A DNA stretch of 64,000 nucleotides from Pseudomonas sivasensis (GTDB lineage Bacteria > Pseudomonadota > Gammaproteobacteria > Pseudomonadales > Pseudomonadaceae), in assembly GCF_013778505.1 (NCBI RefSeq), contig NZ_JAAOWU010000020.1, positions 41,451 to 105,450 of the forward strand. The letters run 5' to 3'. Position 1 is the first letter of the stretch. Each line of letters opens with the position of its first letter. The notes below the pieces were generated by a model that was given only the letters and a program-made list of their open reading frames with translations, was not told the origin of the DNA and did not search any database. Both the position numbers and the translations under genes were made by a program. Of this stretch, positions 8,080 to 16,329 are shown one piece after another.

Positions 8080-9633
8080 ATGCTCGCTCAAGCCGTTGTC
8101 TCGCAGCCTCCCGGTATCCAGCCGCTGGCGCAGGAAGAACCCTACCTGCTGGAAATCGTCAACATCAGCAAAGGCTTTCCCGGCGTCGTCGCCTTGGCCG
8201 ACGTACAACTGCGTGTGCGCCCCGGCACAGTGCTGGCGCTGATGGGCGAGAACGGTGCGGGTAAATCGACCTTGATGAAAATCATCGCCGGTATCTATCA
8301 GCCGGATGCTGGCGAAATCCGTCTGCGCGGCAAGCCCATCGTCTTTGAAACACCCCTGGCGGCCCAGAAAGCCGGGATCGCGATGATCCACCAGGAACTC
8401 AACCTGATGCCCCATATGAGCATCGCCGAAAACATCTGGATCGGCCGCGAGCAGCTCAACAGCCTGCACATGGTCAACCACCGCGAAATGCACCGCTGCA
8501 CCGCCGAGTTGCTGGCGCGCCTGCGCATCAACCTGGACCCCGAGGAACACGTGGGTAACCTGAGCATCGCCGAACGGCAGATGGTCGAGATTGCCAAGGC
8601 CGTGTCCTACGACTCCGACATCCTGATCATGGATGAGCCGACTTCGGCCATTACCGAAAAGGAAGTGGCCCACCTGTTTTCGATCATTGCCGACCTCAAG
8701 TCGCAGGGCAAAGGCATCGTCTACATCACGCACAAAATGAACGAAGTGTTTGCCATCGCCGATGAAGTGGCGGTGTTCCGCGACGGCCATTACATCGGCC
8801 TGCAACGTGCTGACAGCATGAACAGCGACAGCTTGATCTCGATGATGGTGGGTCGCGAGCTGAGCCAGCTGTTCCCGGTGCGCGAGACGCCTATCGGCGA
8901 GTTGCTGATGTCGGTGCGCGACTTGACCCTGGATGGCGTGTTCAAGGACGTCTCCTTCGACCTGCATGCTGGCGAGATCCTCGGTATTGCCGGGTTGATG
9001 GGCTCGGGCCGTACCAACGTGGCGGAAACCATCTTTGGCATCACCCCAAGCAGCAGCGGGCAGATCACCCTGGATGGCGCGCCGGTACGCATTACCGACC
9101 CGCACATGGCCATCGAGAAAGGCTTTGCGCTGCTGACTGAGGACCGCAAGCTCAGCGGCCTGTTCCCGTGCCTGTCGGTGCTGGAAAACATGGAAATGGC
9201 GGTACTGCCGCACTATTCGGGTAACGGTTTTATCCAGCAGAAAGCCCTGCGTGCGCTGTGCGAAGACATGTGCAAGAAGCTGCGGGTGAAAACCCCGTCT
9301 CTTGAGCAGTGCATCGACACCTTATCCGGTGGCAATCAGCAGAAAGCCTTGCTCGCCCGGTGGTTGATGACCAATCCGCGGTTGCTGATCCTGGATGAGC
9401 CGACCCGAGGCATCGACGTCGGTGCCAAGGCCGAGATTTATCGCCTGATCTCCTTCCTCGCCAGCGAAGGCATGGCGGTGATCATGATTTCCTCGGAGCT
9501 GCCTGAAGTGCTGGGCATGAGCGACCGGGTGATGGTGATGCACGAGGGTGAACTGATGGGCACCCTGGACCGTGCGGATGCGACCCAGGAAAAAGTCATG
9601 CAGTTGGCCTCCGGTATGACCGTAGTCCACTGA
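8080..9633 (+). CDS. Sugar ABC transporter ATP-binding protein, tandem ATPase
   Basis: A 517-residue CUT2-class ATPase with two fused ABC domains (RbsA/MglA type). The first half has an intact Walker A GENGAGKST, an LSIAERQMVEIAKA signature segment and ILIMDEPTSA. The second half has the degenerate Walker A GLMGSGRTNVAE, typical of this class, with an intact LSGGNQQKALLARWL signature and LLILDEPTRG. Both halves work at the inner membrane to energise the permease. A GTG at 8050 is in frame, but the ATG at 8080 with GGAG 10 bases ahead is the better start. It lies between the binding protein and permease genes on one strand, so the three are likely co-transcribed. Confidence 0.93.
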   Translation: MLAQAVVSQPPGIQPLAQEEPYLLEIVNISKGFPGVVALADVQLRVRPGTVLALMGENGAGKSTLMKIIAGIYQPDAGEIRLRGKPIVFETPLAAQKAGIAMIHQELNLMPHMSIAENIWIGREQLNSLHMVNHREMHRCTAELLARLRINLDPEEHVGNLSIAERQMVEIAKAVSYDSDILIMDEPTSAITEKEVAHLFSIIADLKSQGKGIVYITHKMNEVFAIADEVAVFRDGHYIGLQRADSMNSDSLISMMVGRELSQLFPVRETPIGELLMSVRDLTLDGVFKDVSFDLHAGEILGIAGLMGSGRTNVAETIFGITPSSSGQITLDGAPVRITDPHMAIEKGFALLTEDRKLSGLFPCLSVLENMEMAVLPHYSGNGFIQQKALRALCEDMCKKLRVKTPSLEQCIDTLSGGNQQKALLARWLMTNPRLLILDEPTRGIDVGAKAEIYRLISFLASEGMAVIMISSELPEVLGMSDRVMVMHEGELMGTLDRADATQEKVMQLASGMTVVH

Positions 9634-9691
9634 CGAACAGCCGTGCGGGCCTGCGGTTGGTCCGCACCATAGAATAAGAAGGTGATTGGCT

Positions 9692-10714
9692 ATGAACGCG
9701 ATAACAGACAACAAGCCTGCCACGGCACCGGTCAAGAACCGGCGGCGACTGCCCACCGAGCTGAGTATCTTCCTGGTGCTGATCGGCATCGGGCTGGTGT
9801 TTGAGTTGTTCGGCTGGATCGTGCGTGACCAGAGCTTTTTGATGAATTCCCAGCGGCTGGTGCTGATGATCCTGCAAGTATCGATCATCGGCCTGCTGGC
9901 CATCGGGGTGACGCAGGTAATCATCACCACGGGGATCGACCTGTCTTCGGGCTCGGTGCTGGCGCTGTCGGCGATGATTGCCGCCAGTTTGGCTCAGACT
10001 TCTGACTTTTCCCGGGCGGTGTTCCCGTCGCTGACCGATCTGCCCGTGTGGATTCCGGTGGCGATGGGGCTGGGTGTGGGGCTGCTGGCAGGGGCGATCA
10101 ACGGCAGCATCATTGCTGTCACCGGTATCCCGCCGTTTATCGCGACACTGGGCATGATGGTTTCGGCCCGTGGTCTGGCGCGTTATTACACGGAAGGCCA
10201 GCCGGTGAGCATGCTCTCGGACTCGTACACGGCTATTGGTCATGGCGCGATGCCGGTGATCATTTTCCTGGTGGTGGCGGTAATCTTCCATATCGCCCTG
10301 CGCTACACCAAGTACGGCAAGTACACCTACGCCATCGGCGGCAACATGCAGGCGGCGCGGACCTCGGGGATCAACGTCAAGCGTCACCTGATCATCGTCT
10401 ACAGCATCGCCGGCCTCCTGGCAGGCCTGGCAGGTGTGGTGGCTTCGGCACGCGCCGCCACGGGTCAGGCGGGCATGGGCATGTCTTATGAGCTGGACGC
10501 GATTGCGGCAGCGGTCATCGGCGGCACCAGCCTGGCGGGCGGGGTAGGGCGTATTACCGGTACGGTGATCGGCGCGCTTATCCTTGGGGTGATGGCCAGC
10601 GGGTTTACCTTTGTGGGGGTGGATGCGTATATCCAGGACATCATCAAAGGCTTGATCATCGTGGTGGCGGTGGTGATCGACCAGTACCGCAATAAACGCA
10701 AACTCAAACGCTGA
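9692..10714 (+). CDS. Sugar ABC transporter permease (RbsC-like)
   Basis: A 340-residue polytopic inner-membrane protein of the BPD_transp_2 family, the permease of CUT2 sugar importers. Many hydrophobic helices are visible, for example LSIFLVLIGIGLVFELFG and VPVAMGLGVGLLAGAING. The conserved segments GIDLSSGSVLALSAM, TGIPPFIATLGMM and AIGGTSLAGGVGRITGTVIGALILGV are hallmarks of this family. The N terminus is a short charged cytoplasmic tail. The ATG at 9692 is used rather than a TTG at 9686. It closes the importer operon; a 29-bp perfect hairpin begins 12 bases after the stop and may end the transcript. Confidence 0.93.
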   Translation: MNAITDNKPATAPVKNRRRLPTELSIFLVLIGIGLVFELFGWIVRDQSFLMNSQRLVLMILQVSIIGLLAIGVTQVIITTGIDLSSGSVLALSAMIAASLAQTSDFSRAVFPSLTDLPVWIPVAMGLGVGLLAGAINGSIIAVTGIPPFIATLGMMVSARGLARYYTEGQPVSMLSDSYTAIGHGAMPVIIFLVVAVIFHIALRYTKYGKYTYAIGGNMQAARTSGINVKRHLIIVYSIAGLLAGLAGVVASARAATGQAGMGMSYELDAIAAAVIGGTSLAGGVGRITGTVIGALILGVMASGFTFVGVDAYIQDIIKGLIIVVAVVIDQYRNKRKLKR

Positions 10715-10726
10715 CGCGGTACAAAC

Positions 10727-10791
10727 TGTGGGAGGTGCGGTGCGACGATTCGACTGAGGGCAAGTCGAATCGTCGCACCGCACCTCCCACA
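10727..10791. repeat. Perfect 29-bp inverted repeat (REP-like variant)
   Basis: Left arm 10727-10755 and right arm 10763-10791 are exact reverse complements around a 7-base loop. The ends are TGTGGGAGG and CCTCCCACA as in the other repeats, but the inside (GTGCGGTGCGACGATTCGACT) differs from the GGGCTTGCCCCC core. A half copy of the same variant lies at 16269-16311. The remaining 300 bases up to 11096 hold no recognised gene, only a small GACCT/AGGTC hairpin near 11030. Confidence 0.85.
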
Positions 10792-11095
10792 TTTAATCAT
10801 CAACAGTCTGTTTCAACCGTTTGTCTTCTCTATAGCTCCACAACACTGAATTTCTTGCTATAAACGCACTCCGATAACCATTCGCCAAGCCCGTCCTGGT
10901 GCCTTTTGGGGTTGTATCGGTAAAAATGCCTGTCTTTTCAGTTGCTGCGCCCTCAAGTCGGCCTTAGACTGCCGCCCCTCGTAAATTGAGTGCCGGGTGG
11001 CGCTTGGAATGGATGGCGCCCTTCCGAGACCTGCAGAGGTCGGCCGGAACGCTCCCTTATTCGCCTTAATGCACGTATTTTTTATAGAGAAATCA

Positions 11096-11500
11096 ATGAC
11101 AAAGGAAAAGTTGCTGGCCATGCCGGCGGATGACTACATGAATGCCGAACAGCACGCTTTTTTTGAGCAATTGCTGCAAGACATGAAAGTGGAGCACCAC
11201 GAGCGCATTGAACAGAACCGTATCGCCATTGAAAGCCTGGACACTCCGGCTGACCCGGCCGACGCCGCTTCCGTTGAAGAAGAGCGCACCTGGCTGGTAA
11301 ACGCCATCGACCGCGACCAGCGCATGCTGCCGCAGCTTGAGCGTGCACTGGAACGCATCAAGGAAGATTCCTTTGGCTGGTGCGATGACAGCGGTGAGCC
11401 TATCGGCCTCAAGCGCCTGTTGATCAGCCCGACCACCAAGTACTGCATCGAAGCGCAAGAGCGCCACGAGCAGATCGACAAGCATCAGCGCCAAGCCTGA
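11096..11500 (+). CDS. DksA/TraR-family RNA polymerase-binding regulator, zinc finger incomplete
   Basis: A 134-residue DksA-like protein. DksA enters the secondary channel of RNA polymerase and, with ppGpp, retunes promoters. The coiled-coil tip motif DxxDxA is intact (Asp53, Asp56, Ala58 in DPADAA). The C-terminal domain reads GWCDDSGEPIGLKRLL and TKYCIEAQERHE: the second and fourth zinc-finger cysteines of classic DksA are Ser and Ala, so only two of four remain. This resembles the zinc-independent C-minus paralogues such as P. aeruginosa DksA2. The start at 11096 is chosen because an upstream extension of the frame is unlike coding sequence and the family begins here. It is a single-gene unit; no zinc-responsive genes are adjacent. 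Confidence 0.88.
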   Translation: MTKEKLLAMPADDYMNAEQHAFFEQLLQDMKVEHHERIEQNRIAIESLDTPADPADAASVEEERTWLVNAIDRDQRMLPQLERALERIKEDSFGWCDDSGEPIGLKRLLISPTTKYCIEAQERHEQIDKHQRQA

Positions 11501-11596
11501 TGCGGTGAAGCTGGGGGCCGCCCGCGCGGTTCCCCAGAGAAAGACCCCCGTTACGCCCGTCTATTGATCTGCTGCAGCCCACCCCACTAAAGGCCC

Positions 11597-13279
11597 ATGG
11601 ATAATGGCCCGATAGTGGCGTTAAATGCAGACACAATAACGACAAGCAGTGGGGTAATGAAGATGGCTGGAGACGGAACTCTGATGGGCGCAGCAGTGCC
11701 ACCCCAAGCGGTGGTGCGCGGGTTGCCCGGCTGGTTGATGCCGCTCTTGCAGAGCACTGCCCTGGTGCTGGTACTGCTGGGCCTTGCTTATGCCAGCCTG
11801 CCGTTGTACCTCTGCCTGCCACTGGCCTTGCTGGTCATCTGGTTGCCCCGCCTGAAAAGTCCCAAGCCTGTGATCGAGCAGTCTGCCGCCATCGATGCGA
11901 TAGGCGAGCTGACCCGCGACCTGTCCTATACCACCAGCCATAACGCACTGTCCGCCGCCGGAGTGGCCTATTCGGTCAAGCAGCTGGCTGCGCGCGTGCA
12001 ATCGCAATTGAGCGCCGCCAAGCAGATTGTCAGCAGTGCCGAAGTGATGATCGGCACCGAAAAAGTCACTTCCCAACTGAGCCGCGAGGCTTTGGATGCT
12101 GCCAGCCAAGCCCATCAGCGCAGCACTGAAGGTCGTGAAGTTCTGGCCCAGTCGATCATCCGCATGCACCAGCTCAGCCAACGTGCCAATGCTAGCCGCG
12201 AGTTGATCGAGGCCTTGAGCCAGCGCAGCGAAGAAATCCAGCGCGTCACCCTGGTGATCCAGTCCATCGCCAGCCAGACCAACCTGCTGGCGCTTAACGC
12301 CGCCATTGAAGCGGCGCGGGCGGGCGAGCATGGGCGCGGGTTTGCCGTGGTGGCGGACGAAGTGCGTGGCCTGGCCGGTCGTACGGCCACCGCCACCGAT
12401 GAAGTTGGGTTGATGGTGGCGGATATCCAGCAGCGCACGGCTCAGGTGGTGGAGCAGATTCGCCAGTTGTCCGCGGACTTGCACACCGGTGTCGAGCAGG
12501 TGGAGCAGGCTGGCGAACAACTGCACAGCATCGCCAGCCTGGCGGCGGATGTGGAAGGGCAGGTCAATGAGATCGCCCAGGGCGCCGACACCAACCGCGC
12601 CCAACTCGACAGCCTATTCCACGCCGTTGAACAGATGCGCAGCGACCTGGATATAAGCGACCAGCAAACCCGCCAATTGGCCGACGCCGCCGTGCAAATG
12701 GAAGGGCAGGCGGAAACCATCAGCGAACGCCTCGCCGAGGTCGGGCTCGATGACTATCACCAGCGTGTCTACGACCTGGCGCGGGAGGGGGCTGGCCGCA
12801 TTGCCGAGCAGTTCGAGGCGGATGTGCAGCAAAACCGCATCAGCCTGGACGACCTGTTCGACCGCAGCTACACGCTGATCCCCAAAACCAGCCCGAGCAA
12901 GTACCACACGCGGTTCGACGGTTATACCGACCAAGTGTTGCCGGCGATTCAGGAAGCGCTGCTGCCACGTCACGAAGGGTTAGTGTTTGCGATTGCCTGC
13001 ACGCCCCAAGGCTATGTGCCGACCCACAACAACGCGTTTTCCCAGGCGCTGACCGGTGATACCCAAGTCGACGCGGTGCAGAATCGGACCAAGCGCAAGT
13101 TCGACGACCGCACCGGGATTCGTTGCGGCAGCCATCAACAAGCGGTGTTGTTGCAGACCTACACCCGCGATACCGGCGAGTTGATGCACGATTTGTCGGT
13201 ACCTATCATGGTCCGTGGGCGGCATTGGGGTGGCTTGCGTCTGGGCTATAAGCCGGAGGCGGCGAAGGCTGTGCGTTAG
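11597..13279 (+). CDS. Methyl-accepting chemotaxis protein with C-terminal sensory domain
   Basis: A protein of up to 560 residues with two closely spaced hydrophobic helices near residues 43-87 and almost no periplasmic loop. The chemoreceptor signalling domain follows, with its hairpin tip QTNLLALNAAIEAARAG then GRGFAVVADEVRGLAGRT. After the coiled coil comes a conserved C-terminal globular region of about 170 residues (from YDLAREGAGRIAEQF), including GYVPTHNNAFSQ, RTKRKFDDRTGIRC, LLQTYTRDTGE and GRHWGGLRLGY. This is likely a Cache/PAS-like ligand- or redox-sensing unit in the cytoplasm. It should signal to CheA/CheW. The start is uncertain: ATG 11663, with GTGGGG eight bases upstream, may be the true start rather than 11597. 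Confidence 0.85.
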   Translation: MDNGPIVALNADTITTSSGVMKMAGDGTLMGAAVPPQAVVRGLPGWLMPLLQSTALVLVLLGLAYASLPLYLCLPLALLVIWLPRLKSPKPVIEQSAAIDAIGELTRDLSYTTSHNALSAAGVAYSVKQLAARVQSQLSAAKQIVSSAEVMIGTEKVTSQLSREALDAASQAHQRSTEGREVLAQSIIRMHQLSQRANASRELIEALSQRSEEIQRVTLVIQSIASQTNLLALNAAIEAARAGEHGRGFAVVADEVRGLAGRTATATDEVGLMVADIQQRTAQVVEQIRQLSADLHTGVEQVEQAGEQLHSIASLAADVEGQVNEIAQGADTNRAQLDSLFHAVEQMRSDLDISDQQTRQLADAAVQMEGQAETISERLAEVGLDDYHQRVYDLAREGAGRIAEQFEADVQQNRISLDDLFDRSYTLIPKTSPSKYHTRFDGYTDQVLPAIQEALLPRHEGLVFAIACTPQGYVPTHNNAFSQALTGDTQVDAVQNRTKRKFDDRTGIRCGSHQQAVLLQTYTRDTGELMHDLSVPIMVRGRHWGGLRLGYKPEAAKAVR

Positions 13280-13336
13280 GCACGGTTACAGGTAGGGCAA
13301 GCGGCTGCGAGCCGCAGGCCGCCTGCGTCGAGTGGG

Positions 13337-13573
13337 TTACTGCGGTTGATGCAGGCGCTGGTTGAGCTCATCTACGGGGATGGCCCAGTCAGCGTCTTCA
13401 CGCAGTTCTTCCTTCAGAAACTGAGCCTGTTGCGGCGTCCAGAACGGTGCGTCGATCAACTTCACGTCGTCACTCAGCGGGTGCGCGACAATGAAGGCGT
13501 CGATGGCTTGCGGCGACGAGTCCAGGCCCAGTTGTTCGAATAACGTTTCGAGTGTAGGTATTGGCGCGTCCAT
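13337..13573 (-). CDS. DUF2789 family small protein
   Basis: A 78-residue acidic cytosolic protein starting MDAPIPTLETLFEQLGL and containing DAPFWTPQQAQFLKEELREDADW, which I recognise as DUF2789, a family of unknown function common in Pseudomonas. The frame extends upstream, but the ATG at 13573 is preceded by AGGGAG at a proper distance. It is convergent with the chemoreceptor gene; two small GC-rich hairpins lie between them (about 13301-13326). Confidence 0.8.
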   Translation of the reverse strand: MDAPIPTLETLFEQLGLDSSPQAIDAFIVAHPLSDDVKLIDAPFWTPQQAQFLKEELREDADWAIPVDELNQRLHQPQ

Positions 13574-13645
13574 ATCGGTCTCCCTGCAGGTTTCTGGATG
13601 GTTATGCATGGGAGGCTTGTGGCGCGGTAGAGTTCGATCGGATTG

Positions 13646-13876
13646 TCAGGAGGTCAGCGCGCCTGAATCCACCGCAGTCTTGAGCGCCTGGGCGGATTCT
13701 TTTCCAGCGATGGCGGCGGAATCCAGCGTCTTGAACCAACGGTCCTTTTCCACCTGATGCGTGGTGACAGTGGTCAACGGTGGCTTGGCGCGCATCACGA
13801 TCACTGCTTGAAACTCACCGTCTACTTCCCTTGCGTCGCCGTGGATGAAAAATTCGCCAATATCAAATTCCGTCAC
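13646..13876 (-). CDS. Hypothetical protein, 76 residues
   Basis: A small soluble protein with no signal peptide or membrane segment: it begins (GTG)TEFDIGEFFIHGDAREVDGEFQ and ends AVDSGALTS. I do not recognise a family. The GTG at 13876 is chosen because a clear AAGGGAAGG lies six bases upstream; an earlier GTG at 13909 lacks such a site. The middle, VIVMRAKPPLTTVTTHQV followed by a helix-like KESAQALKTAVDSG, looks like a small alpha/beta domain. It is on the same strand as the DUF2789 gene, 72 bases upstream of it. Confidence 0.6.
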   Translation of the reverse strand: MTEFDIGEFFIHGDAREVDGEFQAVIVMRAKPPLTTVTTHQVEKDRWFKTLDSAAIAGKESAQALKTAVDSGALTS

Positions 13877-13990
13877 GTATAGCCTTCCCTTCGAGGTAAC
13901 CAACTGCACTGATGAAACCTGACCCGAACGGGGCCAATTTCAATGGACAGGCCAGTATGGCAGTTGTTGAGGGGTGGCGGCGCAGTAAAG

Positions 13991-14257
13991 TCATCCGGGT
14001 GACGAAACGATCCCCCCGAGCAGGGAGGCCTCCAGCCGCTTGGCCAGTTCACAGGCCTCGATGTGGTCGCTGCGAAAGCCTTTGATCCTGCCGCTGGTCA
14101 CTTCGCGGATATGAAAGAAGTTTCTTCCGGCGGGTACTACTTGGTAAAGAACTGATTGAGGGTACCCGTTGGGACTGTGCAAGCAGTAGTATGGATGTTC
14201 GTCCTGCCATGATGAACGAGTGCTGGAAGGCATAGCGTTGTATTGGCGTCGTTGCAT
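13991..14257 (-). CDS. Hypothetical protein, 88 residues
   Basis: A small soluble protein with the segments YYCLHSPNGYPQSVLYQVV and FFHIREVTSGRIKGFRSDHIEACELAKRLE. I do not recognise the family. The 'IREVTSGRIKGFR' portion followed by an alpha helix is reminiscent of short single-domain proteins common in Pseudomonas, but no function follows from it. The ribosome site CAGGAG lies six bases before the ATG, which makes the start convincing. It is 114 bases upstream of the 76-residue gene on the same strand. Confidence 0.6.
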   Translation of the reverse strand: MQRRQYNAMPSSTRSSWQDEHPYYCLHSPNGYPQSVLYQVVPAGRNFFHIREVTSGRIKGFRSDHIEACELAKRLEASLLGGIVSSPG

Positions 14258-14656
14258 GGTCAGCTCCTGTCGATCGATCTTTGTTGACCCAGCAGCAGCG
14301 TTACAGGTGGTTTTAACCTGTGTTGCTGTTTTAGTATTGTCGTCGGCAGTTGGCGTCTGGTTCCACGCCGAGGCGTTTTTTGTTTGTATACGCTGTCGGA
14401 AACTGCGTTTTTAATAGTGTTATTTTCTGAAGCGGGTCGACCAGTATTCTCTGGTTATTGAACCTGTGATCTCCTGCGATTCGCGATGACCTTGCATGAG
14501 GCCCATCGTGTGCGTCTGCACTAGTCTCCTGGAGCGCAGCCGCGAGATCTTCTTCAGTTTTTTCTATGATTGTGTTGTGTGATCGAGCCGAGATGGCCGT
14601 TTTTTTGTGCTGCCCGCTCTGGCGGACAGCGCTCTTTTCGATGTGGGGGCGTTTCC
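14258..14656. other. 399-base divergent intergenic region with a hairpin
   Basis: No gene is recognised. A stem pairs CAGC..ACAGGT (14296-14308) with ACCTGT..GCTG (14316-14328), interrupted by a 3-base internal loop, and is followed by TTTTAGTATT. It looks like a plus-strand intrinsic terminator, yet no plus-strand gene lies upstream for about 1 kb. The region should also hold promoters for the genes diverging at 14257 and 14657; none is clear enough to call. Confidence 0.4.
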
Positions 14657-15127
14657 TTGGCAGTCAGTAATCTGGATATGCACGCGTTGTTCGTGCTGGG
14701 TGATTTGCGCGCAAAGTTGGTCAAACAGTTTCAATCCCGTTTCGTTTACATCACTGAGCAGACGCCGGAAGGCATCTACATCGCCGAAATAGACACGGAA
14801 GCGGCGATGGTCGTAGATGACAAGCCGCGCTTGGAACTCAAGGTGGGTGACCATTTTCGTGCCGCGGTATTGCCCAGTCGCGAAGGTGGCAAGTTCGAAC
14901 TCAAGTTCCGCGATATCAAGTTGACGGTGTATGGCCTGGGCGACTATGCCTTTGTGTCGACGGCCGAAGGTCACGGCATCGTCTTCAAGGAAGGCCATAG
15001 CGTGATGCTGGTGTTTGCGGCCAATGAACAACTGCAGGAAGGCCTGACCAAAACCCTCAAAGCCGTGACCGGGAAGGCCGCCAAATGGCGCAAGGGTGAG
15101 CTGGTAACGTTCAAGGCCAGCGAATAG
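14657..15127 (+). CDS. Hypothetical protein, about 156 residues
   Basis: A soluble protein without signal peptide. Residues such as SRFVYITEQTPEGIYIAEIDTEAAMVVDDKPRLELKVGDHFRAAVLPS suggest a beta-rich N-terminal domain; the C terminus is basic (KTLKAVTGKAAKWRKGELVTFKAS). I do not recognise a family. The TTG at 14657 with GGGGGC six bases upstream is chosen; ATG 14678 (DMHALFVLGDL) is the alternative. The longer upstream extension of the frame is Cys/Arg-rich and unlikely to be translated. It stands alone between two intergenic gaps. Confidence 0.6.
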   Translation: MAVSNLDMHALFVLGDLRAKLVKQFQSRFVYITEQTPEGIYIAEIDTEAAMVVDDKPRLELKVGDHFRAAVLPSREGGKFELKFRDIKLTVYGLGDYAFVSTAEGHGIVFKEGHSVMLVFAANEQLQEGLTKTLKAVTGKAAKWRKGELVTFKASE

Positions 15128-15259
15128 CCAACAAATACTGCGAACATCTCCTATCTCCCGGAACCTCTACTACAGTTGAGTTGACTTAACTATTCAGAGG
15201 CTTCGCGCATAGCAGCAAAGCCGTCCGCTGTTTGCTGCGATATCGCGAGGTGCAAGGGC

Positions 15260-16261
15260 ATGAAAGGATTGAGAACGCTGTTGGCTGCGTCGTTTACGGC
15301 CCTGAGTCTGTCTGTCTCAGCCGCGCAGGCGCCGGTACACTTTGCCGACCTGAACTGGGAAAGCGGCAGCCTGATCACCGAAATACTGCGGGTGATTGTC
15401 GAGAAGGGTTACGACCTGCCCACCGACACCTTGCCCGGTACCACTATTACGCTGGAAAGCGCCCTGGCCAAGAACGACATTCAGGTCATCGGCGAAGAGT
15501 GGGCAGGGCGCAGCCCGGTGTGGGTCAAGGCCGAGGCCGAAGGCAAGGTTGTCGGCCTGGGCGATACGGTCAAAGGTGCCACCGAGGGTTGGTGGGTGCC
15601 GGAATACGTGGTCAAGGGCGATCCCGCCAAAGGCATCAAGCCTCTGGCACCGGACCTTAAAAGCGTAAAAGACCTGGCTCGTTACAAGGACGTGTTCAAA
15701 GACCCGGAATCCCCAGGCAAAGGACGCTTCCTTAACAGCCCCATCGGCTGGACCTCGGAAGTGGTCAACAAGCAGAAGCTCAAGGCCTATGGCCTTGACG
15801 ACAGTTATGTGAACTTTCGCAGTGGTTCGGGGGCGGCACTGGATGCCGAAATTGCCTCGTCGATCCGCCGTGGCAAGCCGGTGCTGTTCTACTACTGGTC
15901 GCCGACGCCCTTGATGGGCCGCTATAAGTTGATCCAGCTGGAAGAACCACCGTTCGATGCCGAGGCCTGGAAAACGCTGACGGATGCGGATAATCCTGAT
16001 CCGAAGCCTACGCGGTCTTTGGCGTCCAAGTTGAGCATCGGTGTGTCTACCCCGTTTCAGAAGGAACACCCGCAGATTGCGGCTTTTTTCGAGAAGGTCG
16101 AGTTTCCGATTCAGCCGCTGAACAAAGCCTTGGCGACCATGAGCGAGAACCACACACCGCCACGTGACGTGGCTCAGGCGTTTATGAAAGAACACCCTGA
16201 AGTGTGGAAGGCTTGGTTGACGGAGGATGTGGCGGGGAAAGTTGAAGCCAGCCTGAAATGA
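15260..16261 (+). CDS. Glycine betaine/choline-type ABC transporter substrate-binding protein
   Basis: A 333-residue periplasmic protein of the OpuAC/ProX family. A signal peptide (MKGLRTLLAASFTALSLSVSAAQA) precedes VHFADLNWESGSLITEILRVIVEKGY, typical for binding proteins of quaternary-amine importers. Other family marks are GEEWAGRSPVWVKA, TEGWWVPEYVV, SPIGWTSEVVN and KPVLFYYWSPTPLMGRY; the aromatic residues there commonly form the cage for a trimethylammonium group. No permease or ATPase gene is next to it, so it probably feeds a transporter encoded elsewhere, as reported for orphan CbcX/CaiX/BetX-like proteins of Pseudomonas. The exact ligand is not determinable. Confidence 0.87.
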   Translation: MKGLRTLLAASFTALSLSVSAAQAPVHFADLNWESGSLITEILRVIVEKGYDLPTDTLPGTTITLESALAKNDIQVIGEEWAGRSPVWVKAEAEGKVVGLGDTVKGATEGWWVPEYVVKGDPAKGIKPLAPDLKSVKDLARYKDVFKDPESPGKGRFLNSPIGWTSEVVNKQKLKAYGLDDSYVNFRSGSGAALDAEIASSIRRGKPVLFYYWSPTPLMGRYKLIQLEEPPFDAEAWKTLTDADNPDPKPTRSLASKLSIGVSTPFQKEHPQIAAFFEKVEFPIQPLNKALATMSENHTPPRDVAQAFMKEHPEVWKAWLTEDVAGKVEASLK

Positions 16262-16268
16262 TCCGTAA

Positions 16269-16311
16269 TGTGGGAGGGAGCAAGCCGAATCGTCGCACCG
16301 CACCTCCCACA
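16269..16311. repeat. Degenerate REP-like repeat, half copy of the 10727 variant
   Basis: The right part, CGAATCGTCGCACCGCACC followed by TCCCACA, is identical to the right arm at 10727-10791. The left part keeps only TGTGGGAGG and a scrambled interior. It separates the binding-protein gene from the convergent receptor gene. Confidence 0.75.
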
Positions 16312-16329
16312 TTGTGAACACGTTGCTGT

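Noticed and set aside
7327..9213. Long minus-strand frame opposite the importer genes
   Set aside because: His/Gln/Val-rich composition typical of antisense shadows; the plus-strand binding protein and ATPase have complete motifs.
14220..14414. Short plus-strand frame in the 14.3 kb gap
   Set aside because: No ribosome site, overlaps the start of the opposite gene, and has a random-looking Val/Cys-rich composition.
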